NCBI GenBank assembly: GCA_026874595.1
Contig: CM049317.1
Coordinates: 22,452,882-22,516,881 of the forward strand
DNA from: Sipunculus nudus
Lineage: Eukaryota > Annelida > Sipuncula > Golfingiida > Sipunculidae
Direction of reading: 5' to 3'
Length of the DNA: 64,000 nt
A program made the position numbers and the translations under genes. Every line of letters begins with the position of its first letter. Position 1 is the stretch's first letter. Below, one piece after another: positions 36,679 through 48,095 of the stretch. Under the pieces are notes generated by a model. That model was not told where the DNA came from. It saw nothing but the letters and a program-made list of their open reading frames with translations, and did not search any database.

Positions 36679-37513
36679 AAAAATGTTTTCCTTTAGGTGC
36701 AGTCAGAGAAAATCCACTTGCTGAAAGGATCAGCAAAGAGGATGTCAAGAAAATGATCCAAAGCTAGCTGAGTTTTGCTGGGGACAGATACGAAGGGAAT
36801 AAGAAGAGGCACGAGTTGAAGTGTGCGAAGGATGCACAGTTAACAGAAGAGACTATGTCTCTACGGACGATTCAGAATTAATAATTATTGTCGGCTGTAG
36901 AGCGTTAGAATATACAGTCCTATTATTATTAAAGAGTTTTGAACTTATTTTTGTGTCAGTTTTATTTTTAAGATGAGGGTAATTGCTCTGAGAATGTTGT
37001 TAATATTTTGTATAAATACAGATGTCTTCCAGTGTGATTTCACTAAAAAAAAGTAAAATAATTTTAATCCATTTGACAAACCTTTACTACACATAACCGT
37101 ACATCTAACATAGGACTTTACTTACAGTATACACTATTTGAACCATTAATTAATCAATTAAGAATAACTCACATTTTTTTAGAACATTTGAACCAGATTT
37201 TATTCCTAAATGTTCATGTTGATGAAAAACCTCAGTGGCATATCATCCTCTACATTGGTCCTACATTGGCTCAATGTAAAATACAACATTGATCCAACAG
37301 ATATCCAGCCTAGTGTCAGTGAGCAAATTGATGCAACATATATCCTACATTGGCCCTACATTTGCCCAACATGTCACACAACATTGCTCCAACATCTGTC
37401 CAACGTAGTTCCAATGAGCAAATTGAGTTGGTCCAACATTGGATACCAACGTTGGAACAACGTTGTTATCCAATGTTGGTCCAATGTATCTCCAACCTGT
37501 GATGCTGGCTGGG

Positions 37514-37760
37514 TTGGCCCTACAGTTAATATACCACACATGTTAATACGATATCTATATTATATTTGTTACAAAATGTGCATGGTTGATACAGTAGGAA
37601 TAGGCACCTTAAGCTAGTGCAGTAACAAATTCAACAACTATGCCCTTTGTTCCATATATTCCGTGAAATCCTCCATAGACAAATTGGGGCTGTGGTCTGC
37701 AGGATTGCGATGCCCCTTGAATTACTTTGAAGGAGATTTTACATTTTATTAATATAAACA
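37514..37760. repeat. Right remainder of the interrupted duplicate
   Basis: Resumes the homology to 32432 onward and to duplicate A (25250-25440); includes the exon 4 homologue at 37631-37715. Confidence 0.8.
37631..37715 (-). pseudogene. Isolated copy of SnoaL-like exon 4
   Basis: Minus strand, phase 2, 85 bp, exactly the length of exon 4 in gene 3, with an AG acceptor (TTCAAG). It reads LWRISRNIWNKGHS before TGA, against LWRISHNIWNKGQN in gene 3. No exon 1-3 partner was found upstream on this strand, so it is an orphan exon of a partial duplication. The absence of indels against gene 3 supports coding origin of both. Confidence 0.6.
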
Positions 37761-38289
37761 TTCAATAAAAAAGGAACTTAAATCGTATTTATGGCAAATT
37801 GTTTTTATAAAGACATCCCACGGGAAATTATATTTCAGATACAGAAGACATGTTGCTATATAAAACCAAGAGTAATTTTGAATACTTTACTGCAAATTAT
37901 TTGCTTCCTAAGTAACTTATGGACCCTTAGCAGTTTTGAATATTGAACAAGAAGGATTACCATGTTATGGAAGCATGATTTTTGTCACTGCAAATGTAAC
38001 ATTGTTTTGTACGTACACGAGTTTATATCATCGCTATATGCCACCTGACAAACAGAATCAATTTTAAAACACTTTAAAGCAAGAGTGAATTAGCTAACAC
38101 CATTCTATTTTTATTATTTTATAAATGGAAGTACAGGTGCAATATATAAAAACATTAATGAGAAAGCTAGCCGAATTGTGACTGCAGTAACATTTTTCAC
38201 CTGAAAAATTCCTGGCTCAAGGATTACATATCGGGTCTTAAATGTGTCGCCAAACAAATCTGACACGTGAATACGATTGTCATAATATT

Positions 38290-38375
38290 TAATTTATGAA
38301 TAAGATAATGGAATATTTCAGATACATTCAATGTGGCTATGAATCCTCTTTTAATGCACTCAGTGCAGAATTCCA
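38290..38375 (+). pseudogene. Decayed C-type lectin fragment
   Basis: About 75 bases (ATAATGGAA...TTCAATGTGGCT...GAATCC...CTCAGT) resemble the lectin fragment at 58080-58152 in the same strand sense, but with frame-disrupting changes. The match is short and judged by eye. Confidence 0.4.
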
Positions 38376-38606
38376 AATAGTATATAAGGAACATTATCAT
38401 TTATCGAACGCCTGTAAATTTCTTCGGTTTTACTTGATAGAATCATTGTTTTTTTCGGTGTAATACTGCTTAGTCCTCTGTTCAGAACCTATTCATTAAG
38501 CTTCTCCGTTAATGTTACTACTAAAGGACTCCGTAATGCTTTTGGATATCATGGTGCAAGTTATTTTATAATACGTAAAATACATGAATAATTGCACGGA
38601 TGAAAT

Positions 38607-40138
38607 CTACTGGCCCGTAGTCCACATCTCATGAGTCTGTTTCCAGTTTCCTGTAGCTTCGTCCTTAATAAAAACACCCAAAGTCCTGAAACAATGAAAC
38701 TGATTACCTTAAAATATTATGGCTCATTCTCTTTAGATATTATCAATCATTTGCGAGGATTGAAAGGGACAATCGGCATTATCACTCAGGACCTTAAAGG
38801 GAGATTCTATGACAGTTTAATCTGCTTGACGAAATTATGCCATAATGGGAGTTTTATCTGCTGGTCCAGGTAATGACAGTTACAATAACACAATGATTTG
38901 ACTCACAGTCATTTTTGTATCAAAAGTGAAGACCAATATTATAAAACAAATTGGATATATATTATTCCCATAACACTATATGAAAGTCTTTCGTTTCAAC
39001 AGAACTTTATATTGATGTTAGCTATACTCTTGTTACAATATGGCGATTCAGAGGCAACAATTTTTGTTTTATTTCTGGACAACAGTTTTCTAAAGAAGTG
39101 ATAGTATCTTCAATATTTGTATATACTAATGCGTTGATACTCACTTCCCTTTCTGCACTTGATCTCCCGTCGAGTTATTAAAGGCAAAGTCGGCATGATA
39201 AACTGCCATGCTGCCATACACTTTGACCTCTTGGTTTGTATGCTTGGCCTCCGTGATTCCCCTCTCGTGTACCTCTTGTGTCAGTTTCATTATATTGTCT
39301 TTGAATACAGATGCGACATTTAGATCAAATAAGCATAATCAATCCAGGTAAAATTATATCGCAGCTTCTTAACAGGAATATAAAATACGGTCTGTTTACT
39401 CTACTTAATAAACAATGATACATAATAATTATAGTCGAGTCTAGTAAAACATTTAATTATAAATAAAATAAGGTATAAATATTGCTTTTCATATTTTAAT
39501 TTAACATATGTCTTTAAATTAACTATTAATAATTTATAAAAAAAACTAACTTTGTATAAGATACAATATCTAATGCTAACTTTTGTTGTGTAGACGTAGA
39601 TATATCTACCTTATTTCTACTTGTGTATTTACAATAAATAAATCAGGGTTTCAGCACCGAAATAATTTGCAGAAATAAAAGCATATCGTTGCTTTAATCA
39701 GTCAGATTTTATAAAAGAATATACCAAAAAAGCAATTTCGTGTATATAAACATAATTTACCGTTGCTAATATTATTTTTTCATGAATACTCCAGATGAAG
39801 TATGAAGGATATATACCTCTATCAGCGTTAATGTTCACTATAATCGAATAAGGAATATAAATTTATTTACCAACGCCTTTAATTGACGGTCCTTCAGGCG
39901 GAATGATGGAAATATCATCATGGAAAATTTGCCGACAGGCCTGAAAATCCTCCTTTTTATAGCTATCCAGAAATGACTGTATCGTTTCTTTTACTCTTTC
40001 TCCCTCACCTGTGCAGAACAAATATACTATCAAATATATATATAGAGAGAGAAAGATCAGAGAATTTGAGGGAAATTTAAAATGGTATGAATGATATGGG
40101 TTGACAAATGTTGTTTATTTGTTACACCCACCTGACAT
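38607..40138 (-). CDS. SnoaL/NTF2-like small protein 2 (four exons)
   Basis: Minus-strand exons: 40132-40138 (ATGTCAG), 39871-40008 (138 bp), 39145-39298 (154 bp, donor GTGAGT), 38607-38685 ending in TAG. Phases 1, 1 and 2 fit, giving 125 residues. Exon 2 reads GEGERVKETIQSFLDSYKKE then IPPEGP; exon 3 reads DNIMKLTQEVHERG then VKVYGSMAVYHADFAF; exon 4 reads VFIKDEATGNWK then HEMWTTGQ. It is collinear with gene 1 (identical middle exon lengths), so the two are paralogues. Fold-level assignment is SnoaL-like/DUF4440 by pattern. No signal peptide; probably cytosolic. Substrate or partner unknown. Both copies retain splice sites and open frames, the best evidence of function in this window. Confidence 0.8.
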
Positions 40139-40484
40139 TTTTATTGAAGATGTGTTCGGATATCCTGTGTTCAATAGAGGATTTAGTGCTGAAGCAGTTA
40201 ACCCAGATACAATACGCCTCGGCAATGGTTAGATTATCCAATGGGACGCACACACTGCTGACCTTTGACCCATGTACATAATGTAGCATACATTCTAATA
40301 TTAAGTTATTTTACACATGTTATAGTTATAAATAAAGTTTGAGTAACAGATGTTACGGTGTACACGTGTTCATTCTCATATTAATGTTAATTAATCCATT
40401 TCTATAGTGAAAGTGAGTTGGCATATGACAAATGCGTTATACACATGACAAAATCTCGAAATGAACAAAGCTCTTTGCAGTGAA

Positions 40485-40710
40485 GGGGCCTAGACGGCCG
40501 AGCGGTACCGCCCGGCACTCTCAGCTGAAGACCCGGGTTCGATCCCAGGTGTTGCCATAGGAGTGGGTTGTAGTGGCCGGCCCGAGTTTGGTGGTTCTCT
40601 CCGGGTTTTTACAGCTTCCTCCACCTTTCTCACTACACTGGCGTATTTGTATCTACTGTGAACTCGCCGTGAAGCCCGGACCTTCCATTACAGATTCGAA
40701 ATGTCAAACT
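40485..40710 (+). mobile_element. tRNA-headed SINE
   Basis: The first 73 bases look like a tRNA gene: a box A-like CTAGACGGCCGAGCGG at 40490-40505, box B GGGTTCGATCCC at 40535-40546, and a tRNA-like end near 40557. This is followed by a conserved-looking body (GTTCTCTCCGGGTTTTTACAG, CTTCCTCCACC, TGAACTCGCCGTGAAGCCC). A class II-like head suggests a tRNA-Leu or -Ser ancestor, but this is not certain. The polymerase III promoter may be intact. Confidence 0.75.
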
Positions 40711-41520
40711 TCTGGTCGAGGACAAAGCTTCACAAATATCGATGACAATTCGCTTTTTTTTAATTTTGCATTATTTTTTTAAAGATATTTTGGATATTAA
40801 AGCTTAAACGTTAGAAAATGTTTTGTTTATCCAGGAGGGCGGCCTCGGCCCCTGCGCTCTTGACCTTTGCACACGGGCCGCATATTTCGTCAAGTTTATG
40901 ACGTCATAGTTACCGTACCAAATAAGGCCACCACGCCGATTCTTTCTGAACGAGTGCATGCATGTATAAGAAATCTGAGTGAAAAAAAGAATGCATCCGA
41001 GTGTTTCACCATTAAACAAAATTATATCGTTTAGCCCTTTACTGGCATAAACCAAGATATTATTTAAAAATACCGGAACAGGTTTTAACATTTCCACAGT
41101 GCATAAAACTACAGCTGTCAGGTTTGAATATGTAAAAATATACGCCTAAATATTAATTCGTCAGTGCTTGCAAATAAGTCTGTAATGAGCGATAGGATGG
41201 AACGTTGATTATTTATGTATGTTTGTATTTGGAAAGTGGCAAAAAATATTTAGCACGGTGCCCATTCGCTTCCGAATCCGCACAGGTAGTACAACACTTA
41301 AATGTTCATATTCATCACCAGTATGTTTCATCAACAGTCACCTGACATGTCCTAAGGGTAATAGTGAAAAACTAAGACCTGAACTTACTAAGGATCAAAT
41401 TTAGGGAAAGATTTGTTTATTTTTCAACGGATTAGATAAAATTATGAATAAATATTATTATTGTGCTCTCCCTGTTCAAAAAGAATATAATTATTGCAGT
41501 AAATTTTAATATGATATAAA
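40711..41520. other. Gene-free stretch with a CRE palindrome
   Basis: No supported gene. A GC-richer patch at 40830-40960 contains a perfect TGACGTCA at 40899-40906; a 97-codon minus-strand open frame across it has no recognised domain. Confidence 0.4.
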
Positions 41521-41631
41521 CAATGTTTAATGCATATTAGCCCCTGGCGGTTCGGTGACCGAGCGACATCTATGTATATACCGGTATCGTGTATTCTGCT
41601 GAAGCATTGGTGAATATAATTTTGAAAAAAT

Positions 41632-42073
41632 ATATACCTCTGGTGTCAGTTTCAATATATTCTCTTTGAATACAGTGCAACATTTAGATAAAATAAGCTC
41701 TAGTTTAATGTAAATCAAATTACTTTCAGGAAAAGGGTTTAGGAGATGAGAGTGTTCTTATGTATGAAGTCATTCGTGATCTGGATGTGTCTACACTCTT
41801 GATTCGACTGGCTTGATTGAATAAGTGAAGAATGTCTTGCTACATTAAGGAGAACATTCAACCACAATCTTATATATACACGTTATATACTATATACACT
41901 CTATATACTTAGCCACTATGCCACTGCGTGTTTCGAACCGTGAACACTGAACTCAGTCAAGGGACTTCTTATCTCCTAAATAAACTAAATCAATAAAAAT
42001 CATTGAGTTATTCTATGTATATAAAATACATATTTGAATATTTTAAAGTATTACTATTCTACTCACCTGACAT
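41632..42073 (-). pseudogene. Truncated SnoaL-like gene copy
   Basis: At 41632-41700 the minus strand repeats the intron 2/exon 3 boundary of gene 2 (KENILKLTPEV against KDNIMKLTQEV, with the same intron bases around it) and then diverges. At 42067-42073 ATGTCAG followed by GTGAGT is identical to exon 1 of gene 2. Exon 2, the rest of exon 3 and exon 4 were not found. A relic of a third tandem copy beside gene 2 is the best reading. Confidence 0.55.
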
Positions 42074-42249
42074 GGTTATCTCGTCAATCAGGGCTCTCAG
42101 ATCTTATGTTGTACGGGCGACACAGGGATCAGACTTGCTGAGTATGCGTACACTGTTTTTTGCTTGGGCGGTTACAAACAAAGTAGGACATATGGTCGTA
42201 TCGAGTGAACGAGGTCACCTATATTTTTACGTGATTTATATTACAAGCT

Positions 42250-42300
42250 GGCAGACACAAAGTGGCGGATCCAGACGGGGGCGTCCGGATGAGCTGTAAC
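42250..42300. repeat. Dispersed-repeat fragment
   Basis: AGTGGCGGATCCAGACGGGG resembles a short motif found at the ends of many invertebrate repeats. Identified from memory of the motif only. Confidence 0.3.
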
Positions 42301-42834
42301 TTCATTTCTTTCTATTTCTTTTCCTATTTATTCCTAATTTATTTTCATTGTTCAAATTTTTTTTATTCATTAGCAATAAAATTATTCAGTAACCCAGCCT
42401 ACTACTTTCTTATTCATAAGTTGCGGATATTAATTAAAAGCTGTGTGATTTGCTCTATTCAGACAGCATCCGAGTGTTTCTTTAATGAAAGAGGGAGTCT
42501 TTTCGTTAATACACTCTGCTGGGTTAATAATACGGAGGCGTGGTTTTGGTTTGGGCCGACCGTGAAAATATCCCATAGCTGCTCTACTGATACCGGTACC
42601 TATACTCACGATCTGTTCTCTTGTGTCCGAGTTCTGTGCACTGCCTAGGCTACAGAAGCAAGAAAAATGCAAAGTTTAATAAAAGTCTTCAATAAAAAAA
42701 ACAATTGGAGAAATATTATTACATGTATTAAATACTGAACCTTCAACAGTTTGGCTACATTATGTTAAAAAATTGAAAGAAAATATATTTTTTTGTATAG
42801 GTGTCTATAAATATCCTGTTTACATATATATTTA

Positions 42835-42839
<5 letters not shown>

Positions 42840-42914
<75 letters not shown>
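42840..42914. repeat. (CT)n(AT)n compound microsatellite
   Basis: About 40 bases of CT followed by about 34 of AT. Confidence 0.95.
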
Positions 42915-42916
<2 letters not shown>

Positions 42917-43180
42917 CTAAAGTGGTACTTAAGGTGACACCTTAAGCCATATATTGCGAATCAACAGCATACTTAGGGCAACAATTTATTGGAAACAAAA
43001 TATAAAGTCTGATAAGGCTTAAACCTTAGAAATTCTTCCATATGTATAATCTGCACTGTCCTATTTTGGCCATTATGCCGACAGTTTAGTTTTTCCAAGA
43101 TAATTGTCGCACCTGCCCCGAGTGGAGGGGTTCGGCTACAAAGACAACGACAGATGTGGAGACGTAAGCCGTTTTATTCG

Positions 43181-44312
43181 CCTGAAAAATGTACAGGAAC
43201 ACGTACTGTTTACGGCATGGAAGGAGCTGGTCTCTTGTAAGACGAGTAATACATAAACAGTTATAAATTAAATAAATTAAATCAATAGGAGATTGACAAT
43301 ATGTTTATGCCATTTCTATCTCATGCTATGTCTACACCTGCATATAATGTGAACATCGTACAATATGACATGTATTCCTAGATATTCAATATAAAACTAA
43401 TATACGATTATGAAGGGAGAGTGGTTCTACAATATACACTGTTGCATGGAGGTTATAGGCCATGCTACTCTAGCGGAGTGATTTTAAATCGTGGACTATA
43501 TTTCTGGTTCACCTATGTACGGTTAAGTATGTCAGACACTGAACGATATTTCTATTTGGCCTTAATTTGTACTTGTATCTATGCGAGTAGGCCTGATCAA
43601 CACGGCCCTAGCTTATGTTAGCGCACGTGTACTGAGAACTTCGGTGCGCCCGCCTTTTCTGGCCAAGCAGCTGGGCTGAAATGTATTCCGCCGCACATAT
43701 CTAGGTTGATTAATGCAAACTAATTATCTAAATCTGCGGTCGAGACATGTAAGAATTTGAACCTGCGAATGGATTAGAGGGTGGTTTTATCACAGTAACG
43801 ATCCGTTGAGCTTTGGGTTGGTTTAGGGGGAGGAACTATTTCGCTCGGATGGACAGAGTTCTTGGTAAAGTAGTGCTCCGTTCAGACGGAACTTCAATTT
43901 CAGGGGTTCAGCGGTGAGTAAACCTTTTCACTAATTTAGATCCATTTGTGAAGTAGAATGTCAAAGTCTAACGTTTTGGGAAGTTACACATGAGCGTGGA
44001 GGTCATACATGACATTCTTTTTAGGGCGATTGCCCTATACATATATATACAGGCTATTATATGTAGCATTATCTGAGTAGGGTGTCATGGGACCGGGTAA
44101 CCACAGAGCCATCCGTAGTGATGCAAGCTGAACTCCCGACCCCCAGCTAAAAACCGGGTCTTTTGTGGCCGGTTCCTGCCGTCAGGACACGTTGTATGGT
44201 GGGAGCACCGTAGCGAGACCCCAGAGTAATGACTACTCTGGGGCCCGCTTCGAAGCTTCAGACCAGCTCCTTCCATGCCGTAAACAGTACGTGTTCCTGT
44301 ACATTTTTCAGG
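43181..44312. mobile_element. Element bounded by a perfect 53-bp inverted repeat
   Basis: 43181-43233 and 44260-44312 are exact reverse complements over 53 bases (CCTGAAAAATGTACAGG...AAGGAGCTGGTCT and its complement), separated by 1,026 bases. The inside right part is GC-rich with no recognised protein; a TAGGGGGAGGAAC purine tract lies near 43826. Perfect arms in otherwise diverged sequence imply recent origin or gene conversion. It could be a foldback element or an inverted duplication of one repeat. Confidence 0.7.
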
Positions 44313-44544
44313 TAGGAACAAGTTTATCATTTATTACTTTCCCATACTCGTATCATTTACAGTGTGTGTAGCATTTGTTAAAGTATTTAAACATAGTATA
44401 TATTTTTGTATATTTGTATATTTACAGAAGTGTATTATTTTCATTTCTAGTTCAGTGGTATTTTTACACGCAGTATTCCAGGCAGAAAACGTATTAAATT
44501 AGGTAATACTTACCTATTGCCTTTGTGGCAGCTCTGCTGCTTGT

Positions 44545-44617
44545 GCCCGGCTAGTTCAGTCGGTGGGGCATGAGACTCTTTAAAACTCCGTGTCGTGGCC
44601 TGTTGGCCCATGAAAAG
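44545..44617 (+). pseudogene. Decayed tRNA-Lys(CTT)-like sequence
   Basis: GCCCGGCTAGTTCAGTCGG, GGGGCATGAGACTCTT and GTCGTGG match the 5' half and anticodon arm of animal tRNA-Lys with anticodon CTT. The anticodon 3' arm and box B (expected GGTTCGAGCCC) are broken, so it should not make a functional tRNA. A tRNA-derived SINE head is equally possible. Confidence 0.6.
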
Positions 44618-45039
44618 GGCCTAAATGAGAGATTTATAGGTCCCGATATACCGTCAGGTTAGACACAGGGTCAGAGTATAGACGTTTATTAGTGAAGTCG
44701 TATATTTTATCAAACAGGTATTTCATATATTGAACATATGTACGTCGTAGCAAGGTAATTAATGAACACGTGTATATTTTTACCAACAAGTATTTATTAA
44801 AGGAATAAGTGTAAACATTAACCATTAAAGAAACAAAGACAAAAGCTACATCTCGGGACGCAATAAAGCATATTTAATAGTGCTCCCTACATGTTCATAG
44901 TGTTCTTAAACGCGGCGGCATTTAAATATGCTCTGCTAACGCAAGGGCCCAATAATGTGTAGTTCGTTGTGTAAATAATATGTAAGCATGAGCATAATGT
45001 TACCATGTGACAGAGCTGCTCTAATTCAAGTACGACAAT

Positions 45040-45300
45040 GTGGTCACCTGTGGTTATAAGAAAATAACCCGTCACCTGGTAAGGTGAGACCACGTGGATA
45101 GCTTAAAGAAATATACAGGGTAGAAAGGATATAATCCCACGTGGTCAGATAAAATAAGACCACGTGGTTAATTAGAACCCACAAATCCAGGGTAGAGTAT
45201 AGACCACGTGCATACATGTGAATATTATTCAGGGTAGATAACATGTAAATGAATACAGTACCACGTGGCCGGTTGAGACCATGTGCCTATAAGTGTATTA
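45040..45300. repeat. Imperfect minisatellite with CACGTG palindromes
   Basis: CCACGTGG or a one-base variant (CCACGTGC, CCATGTGC) occurs six times at about 45092, 45142, 45171, 45213, 45262 and 45284, with ATACAGGGTAGA- or CAGGGTAGA-like text between. Spacing is 20-50 bases. Confidence 0.65.
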
Positions 45301-45686
45301 TAATCTATAAGTAATTATAACCCTATAAGTAAATTTATTTGATTTGAAGTTTTAAGTTTTTAAAGTTTATAAAAAATGATTTTTCCTTAACTATCACTTT
45401 TTTTCTCGTTACATAATACATGTTTCATCAGTATATATTCGGGGAACTCCTGTCACAGAGTACGCCTGGTGTTATCGTCTTACAAATTTGCCTCACTCCT
45501 GCAGAAGATATTCTATAGCCTATTTGTGAAAGAAAATACGATATACATTTCTCGCGAATATACTGGTATACACAAATTTGTAACCCTGTACAGTTGCGCC
45601 CACTGGTGAAACGGGATGGCACTAAAAAATTGAGACCTGCATAGGCGTATTTCGCCACGAGGTGCTACATGTTATCGGTTTCATAA

Positions 45687-45690
<4 letters not shown>

Positions 45691-45741
<51 letters not shown>

Positions 45742-45760
45742 TTATATATATATATATATA
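45691..45760. repeat. (AT)n microsatellite
   Basis: Two AT runs split by a short TTGTTT interruption. Confidence 0.95.
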
Positions 45761-47330
45761 TTAGTTATTGTTGCAAGACATAAAAATGAAAAAAAGGGGG
45801 GGGGAGGAATTTGTTAAGAATCTGGCCCGTTTGTCCGCTCAGTCAAACTACAAGGATTCGCATAAATTGTTGTTAGGAAGTCCCGTATTTCACATTGCTT
45901 ATACTGGTGTTTATTATATTAAAGGAGGAGGGGCCCGGGGAACTTTTTGTGTTCAACAGGAGACAGGGAGTAAAATGCCCGATGACAGTGATGACAACGC
46001 CTTGTACTAAGTTGTAAACCTATTATCGCTCAGGGATGCACTGGACTACCGACACACAATACTGTCAACAGGGTCAACAGTGACTCACTGACTGTGCCTA
46101 AACTGCTTAAGGTATTGAGATAAGTATTTTCAATTATTGTTTTTATCGTAGGTGTACAATTATCCTCGCATCAGCCCCCCCCCCCCCTCCCCGCACCCAA
46201 ACCAATGATATACCTTACCGGCGGTACATTGCTCAGCTTTACAAAATATTCAACTATTTCCCAGCCTAGAAATATTACAAATGTTAAGGACATGGGCATT
46301 TTGCCATCTGTGGTATCTGCTTAAAGTGAATTATATGTTTCAATTGTGCATGTGCAGCCTTCCATCTCCCAGGACACAATTAACTGAAATATACAATTAA
46401 GCATCTCTAGCTTGACATCACAAGCCAACTAAATACATTAAAAGGTATTAATAACATAAAGGGTGATTTAGGCTGCCAAATCGACCTTATCTGCTGCCAG
46501 CGCTGAGGGGCAAGCATTTTGGCCACAAAAAGACTGAGCCACACTTTGGCCCCGACATTGGTCAGTCAACCATATCTGCCACACCTTGAGTAGAGGGACG
46601 TACACCATTTCGGCCACCGGGCTTCTTCATAGCTAGCCCCCATTTGTATTGGCCATGTAATCACAGTGGAAGCTCAGCCAGGTCAACTCAAACCTTTGTC
46701 AGCTCACACCATACCAACACACTCCGTACTAACTCACAATTAGGACAAGTCACACTCCAGTACACTCCACTTTTACCAACTCACACCTCAGCCATACCAA
46801 CCCAAATCCCATGCACTCCATACCGGCTCACTCCGCTTTATTAACAGTCAATGTTAATAAAGAAATGGTTGGAAATTATACATTTTTATTGAATATTATA
46901 AAATTACAAAGATATAAAATAGAAAGTTGTACAGGTAAAACAATGTACAAAATCACAACAAAATAGACCTTGGCAAATATCTCAACTGTATGTATAGAGC
47001 TGTGTATATCAAGAAATGTGGTCGAATGCATCTGTACAAATATGAATAAATTGTTTGGAGATATAATAAAATGTTAAAATCAATTATTTCAAATGCAATA
47101 ATGCACATATTTAATCATCTCTCTTCCATTTCCAACAGTGAAAGAAATGTCATGATGAAAGCAAATAGATAAAGATGAATGGGGTATTTCTCTTCTAGTA
47201 TATAAAAAGTAATAAAAAGCAAAATATATAGCTTCTTGGAAAAACATCATGACCTATTCAAGATTATTATTATATAATATACAACTTTAAATATGAATAT
47301 CATAAAGTTAAGAAAATAACAGAAAAAATT
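45761..47330. other. Gene-free stretch with simple repeats
   Basis: No supported gene. Poly-C near 46177-46190. Around 46690-46850 short CTCACACC, CCATACCAAC and CACTCCA words repeat irregularly (a degenerate minisatellite); a Thr/Pro-rich open frame there follows the repeat. Confidence 0.45.
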
Positions 47331-47335
47331 ACTAT

Positions 47336-47712
47336 TAAAGAGAATTAGAAGAGTGAAAGAAAAATTGATTGGATCAAAGAGAAAGAAGGTGATATGATGA
47401 GAGGGAGAGAAAAGGAGAGAGAGTGCATTAGAGAGTGAGCACTGAAGAGTTAGAGTGCAATTAAAATTTCATGAAGGTAGAAAGGACTATGAGATGAGAG
47501 ATAAAGAGAGAAAGAAAATGTGAATGGATGAGATAGAGAGAACAGAGAGAATTAGAGAAGGCGAGTGAAAATTGTTATGAGAAAATAAGGAAAGGCTATT
47601 GGAAAATGAAGTCATTAGATGAGAGAGAGAAAAAAGAAGAGTAATCAAAAGTAAAAGAAAACTTAATTGGATTAGAGAGAGGGAGTGAGAGATAGGGAGG
47701 GAGGGAAAGACC
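47336..47712. repeat. Purine-rich (GA) tract
   Basis: Nearly all-purine top strand built from GAGA, GAGAGAG and AGAAAG words with occasional T and C. Confidence 0.85.
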
Positions 47713-48095
47713 TAAAATGTTTCCTATTAATATTATAATCGGTCCAAAACAATTTTTTTTTAATAGGACTACCCAAGAAACCAATAAAATTCAGAATAAG
47801 TGTGCTTGGCCTTAAGTGACTCATTCAGTGCAGGCCTGGAGAGAAGATGTTAAAGTAAACATTATCAAATCGCACATGTTTTTCAAATAATGGTGTGAAT
47901 AGCGAAATGAAGTATTTATTTATGTACATTTTAGCAGGTTATACCAAGGGACAGCTTAATGGTGGGAAGTCAATTGTGAGGGGTGAAAAATTTAAACTGT
48001 CATAATATATGTTCCCTTTGATTGGACAGAGTTACATTTGCAAAGCTGATTATGATTAGAAAACAGTATTTCTCAAGCCCACCCAACAGAACGTC

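Larger units (their letters stand above)
34150..36935 (+). other. Possible transcription unit inside the 4.3-kb element
   Basis: Signals in order: a GC-richer block at 34190-34354 ending in a good donor (CTGAG|GTAAGT); an acceptor at about 34676 (TTACTTGTGTAG) followed by about 140 GC-richer bases open in more than one frame; an acceptor after a pyrimidine tract at about 36696; a short frame ending PLAERISKEDVKKMIQS before TAG at about 36766; the same frame reopening to about 36878; and ATTAAAGAG near 36932. No protein family is recognised. It may be the degenerate element gene or a captured host fragment. Confidence 0.3.
33203..37513. mobile_element. 4.3-kb DNA element with CCCAGCCAGCA terminal inverted repeats
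   Basis: Ends CCCAGCCAGCA (33203-33213) and TGCTGGCTGGG (37503-37513) are perfect inverted repeats flanked by TT on each side. The duplicate at 32421-32440 shows the uninterrupted site (AAAAGATTGTTGGCCC), so the insertion boundary is seen directly. Both ends carry 150-200 bases of subterminal CCAACGTTGG, CCAATGTTGGACC and related palindromes in both orientations. The inside is unlike its surroundings and contains an apparent transcription unit (34150-36930), but no recognised transposase. A 2-bp TT duplication does not point to one superfamily. Confidence 0.8.

Noticed and set aside
37210-37617. 135-codon frame with repeated Trp/Asn/Pro phrases
   Set aside because: It reads through the CCAATGTTGG subterminal repeats of the 4.3-kb element and runs past its right end.
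16952-40138. Reading the SnoaL-like exons as one long gene
   Set aside because: Exon 4 of each set ends in a stop, and exon sets repeat in full, so they are separate genes.
44545-44617. Functional tRNA-Lys
   Set aside because: The 3' half cannot form the T arm, and box B is lost.
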